From: Alcanivorax hongdengensis A-11-3
Lineage (GTDB): Bacteria; Pseudomonadota; Gammaproteobacteria; Pseudomonadales; Alcanivoracaceae
Direction of reading: 5' to 3'
Length of the DNA: 64,000 nt
Assembly: GCF_000300995.1 (NCBI RefSeq)
Contig: NZ_AMRJ01000001.1
Coordinates: 248,001 to 312,000 of the forward strand
This document shows positions 63,572 through 64,000 of the stretch, in pieces. The notes under the pieces were generated by a model. The model saw only the letters and a program-made list of their open reading frames with translations. It was not told the origin of the DNA and searched no databases. Both the position numbers and the translations under genes were made by a program. The stretch's first letter is position 1, and each line of letters opens with the position of its first letter.

Positions 63572-64000
63572 TTATCCGCGGGCCGGGTGAGAGGTCAAAC
63601 AGGCAAGCACATCATCGCTGACTTTCTTGAGGTTGCCGGAGGCAGTGGACACCACATGGTGAGCCACCTTGCGGTAGAGCGGGTCCCGCTCGGCAAACAG
63701 GGCACGGAGGCGGGCCTCGGGATCCTCGGTTTGCAACAGGGGGCGGTTTTTGTCGTTACGGGTGCGGGCCAGCTGCACCTCCACCGGCGTCCACAGGTAG
63801 ACCACGCAACCGCGCTGGTGCAGATAGCCGAGGTTCTCGGGTGTGGTTACCGCACCACCGCCGGTGGCCAGCACGATACCGGGCAGCCGGGTCAGCTCGT
63901 CAATCACCTCCGCCTCGCGGCGGCGAAAGCCGGCCTCACCTTCCATGTCGAAAATCCACGGGATGTCCGCGCCGGTCTTTTCTTCAATCACCCGGTCGGA
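63572..64000 (-). CDS. aroK: Shikimate kinase AroK, C-terminal part
   Basis: The gene runs off the window's right edge; its N-terminal P-loop is missing. The visible 142 residues begin SDRVIEEKTGADIPWIFDMEGEAGFRRREAEVI, typical for AroK (shikimate-binding Asp and Arg), followed by VLATGGGAVTTPENLGYL and NRPLLQTEDPEARLRALFAERDPLYRKVA. It is 57 nt upstream of aroB on the same strand. It phosphorylates shikimate in the cytoplasm. Confidence 0.95.
   Translation of the reverse strand, partial: SDRVIEEKTGADIPWIFDMEGEAGFRRREAEVIDELTRLPGIVLATGGGAVTTPENLGYLHQRGCVVYLWTPVEVQLARTRNDKNRPLLQTEDPEARLRALFAERDPLYRKVAHHVVSTASGNLKKVSDDVLACLTSHPARG

Overview
This 64 kb window is high-GC, densely coded bacterial chromosome. 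It most resembles a marine hydrocarbon-degrading gammaproteobacterium of the Alcanivorax type. The grounds are a tandem pair of AlkB alkane hydroxylases (the second carrying a fused rubredoxin domain) next to a divergent AraC-type regulator, Pseudomonas-like gene orders (bioBFHCD; aroK-aroB-damX-gltB-gltD-hemE), and REP-like, ACCACAGAGG and CCCTCTCCC intergenic repeats. The assignment is inference from content only. I saw no rRNA, tRNA, CRISPR array, intact insertion sequence or prophage.

Layout. 1-6026: end of a urea ABC transporter (urtD partial, urtE), a diiron-type hydrolase divergent from an AraC regulator, an AEC carrier, a dienelactone hydrolase-like enzyme and a BASS-family symporter. 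6027-9333: an AT-richer accessory islet with two HTH proteins (one fused to a GIY-YIG domain), a PH-domain membrane protein, a tiny membrane protein, a lipoprotein and a Cys-repeat protein; a degenerate copy of the symporter 3' end lies on its far side. 9504-18310: pdxH, a gamma-glutamylcyclotransferase, YchJ, small proteins, a flavin reductase, then the alkane hydroxylation locus. 18500-26646: small secreted proteins, an ArsR/SRPBCC/DoxX/DUF1801 operon, murI, a LysE exporter, panB, a siderophore-interacting reductase divergent from a MarR regulator, and a bestrophin.

26910-32971 is a stress and efflux region: an RND adaptor without its pump, an AraC regulator, a fluoride riboswitch with crcB and DUF190, and an ABC-2 exporter divergent from soxR. 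The adaptor and the exporter each have a SoxR-type promoter (TTGACC, 19-bp spacer, TAnnnT, with a CCTCAA/TTGAGG dyad), so SoxR probably controls both. 33071-40998: isocitrate dehydrogenase, ferrochelatase, a thioesterase and two lipoprotein phosphatases. 41161-46065: the complete biotin operon bioBFHCD, with dispersed inverted repeats in three of its junctions. 46110-53586: comF, a small outer-membrane protein, a ComB-family phosphatase, an acyl-CoA dehydrogenase with candidate PsrA and TetR operators, a fatty-acid desaturase, a pterin dehydratase, a thioesterase and secreted proteins. 53621-64000: hemE, gltD, gltB, damX, aroB and truncated aroK, all on the minus strand.

The metabolic theme is alkane and fatty-acid use (AlkB pair, acyl-CoA dehydrogenase, desaturase, thioesterases, biotin) plus solvent and redox-stress defence. 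The least explained parts are the islet at 6027-9333 and the SoxR-linked efflux genes.
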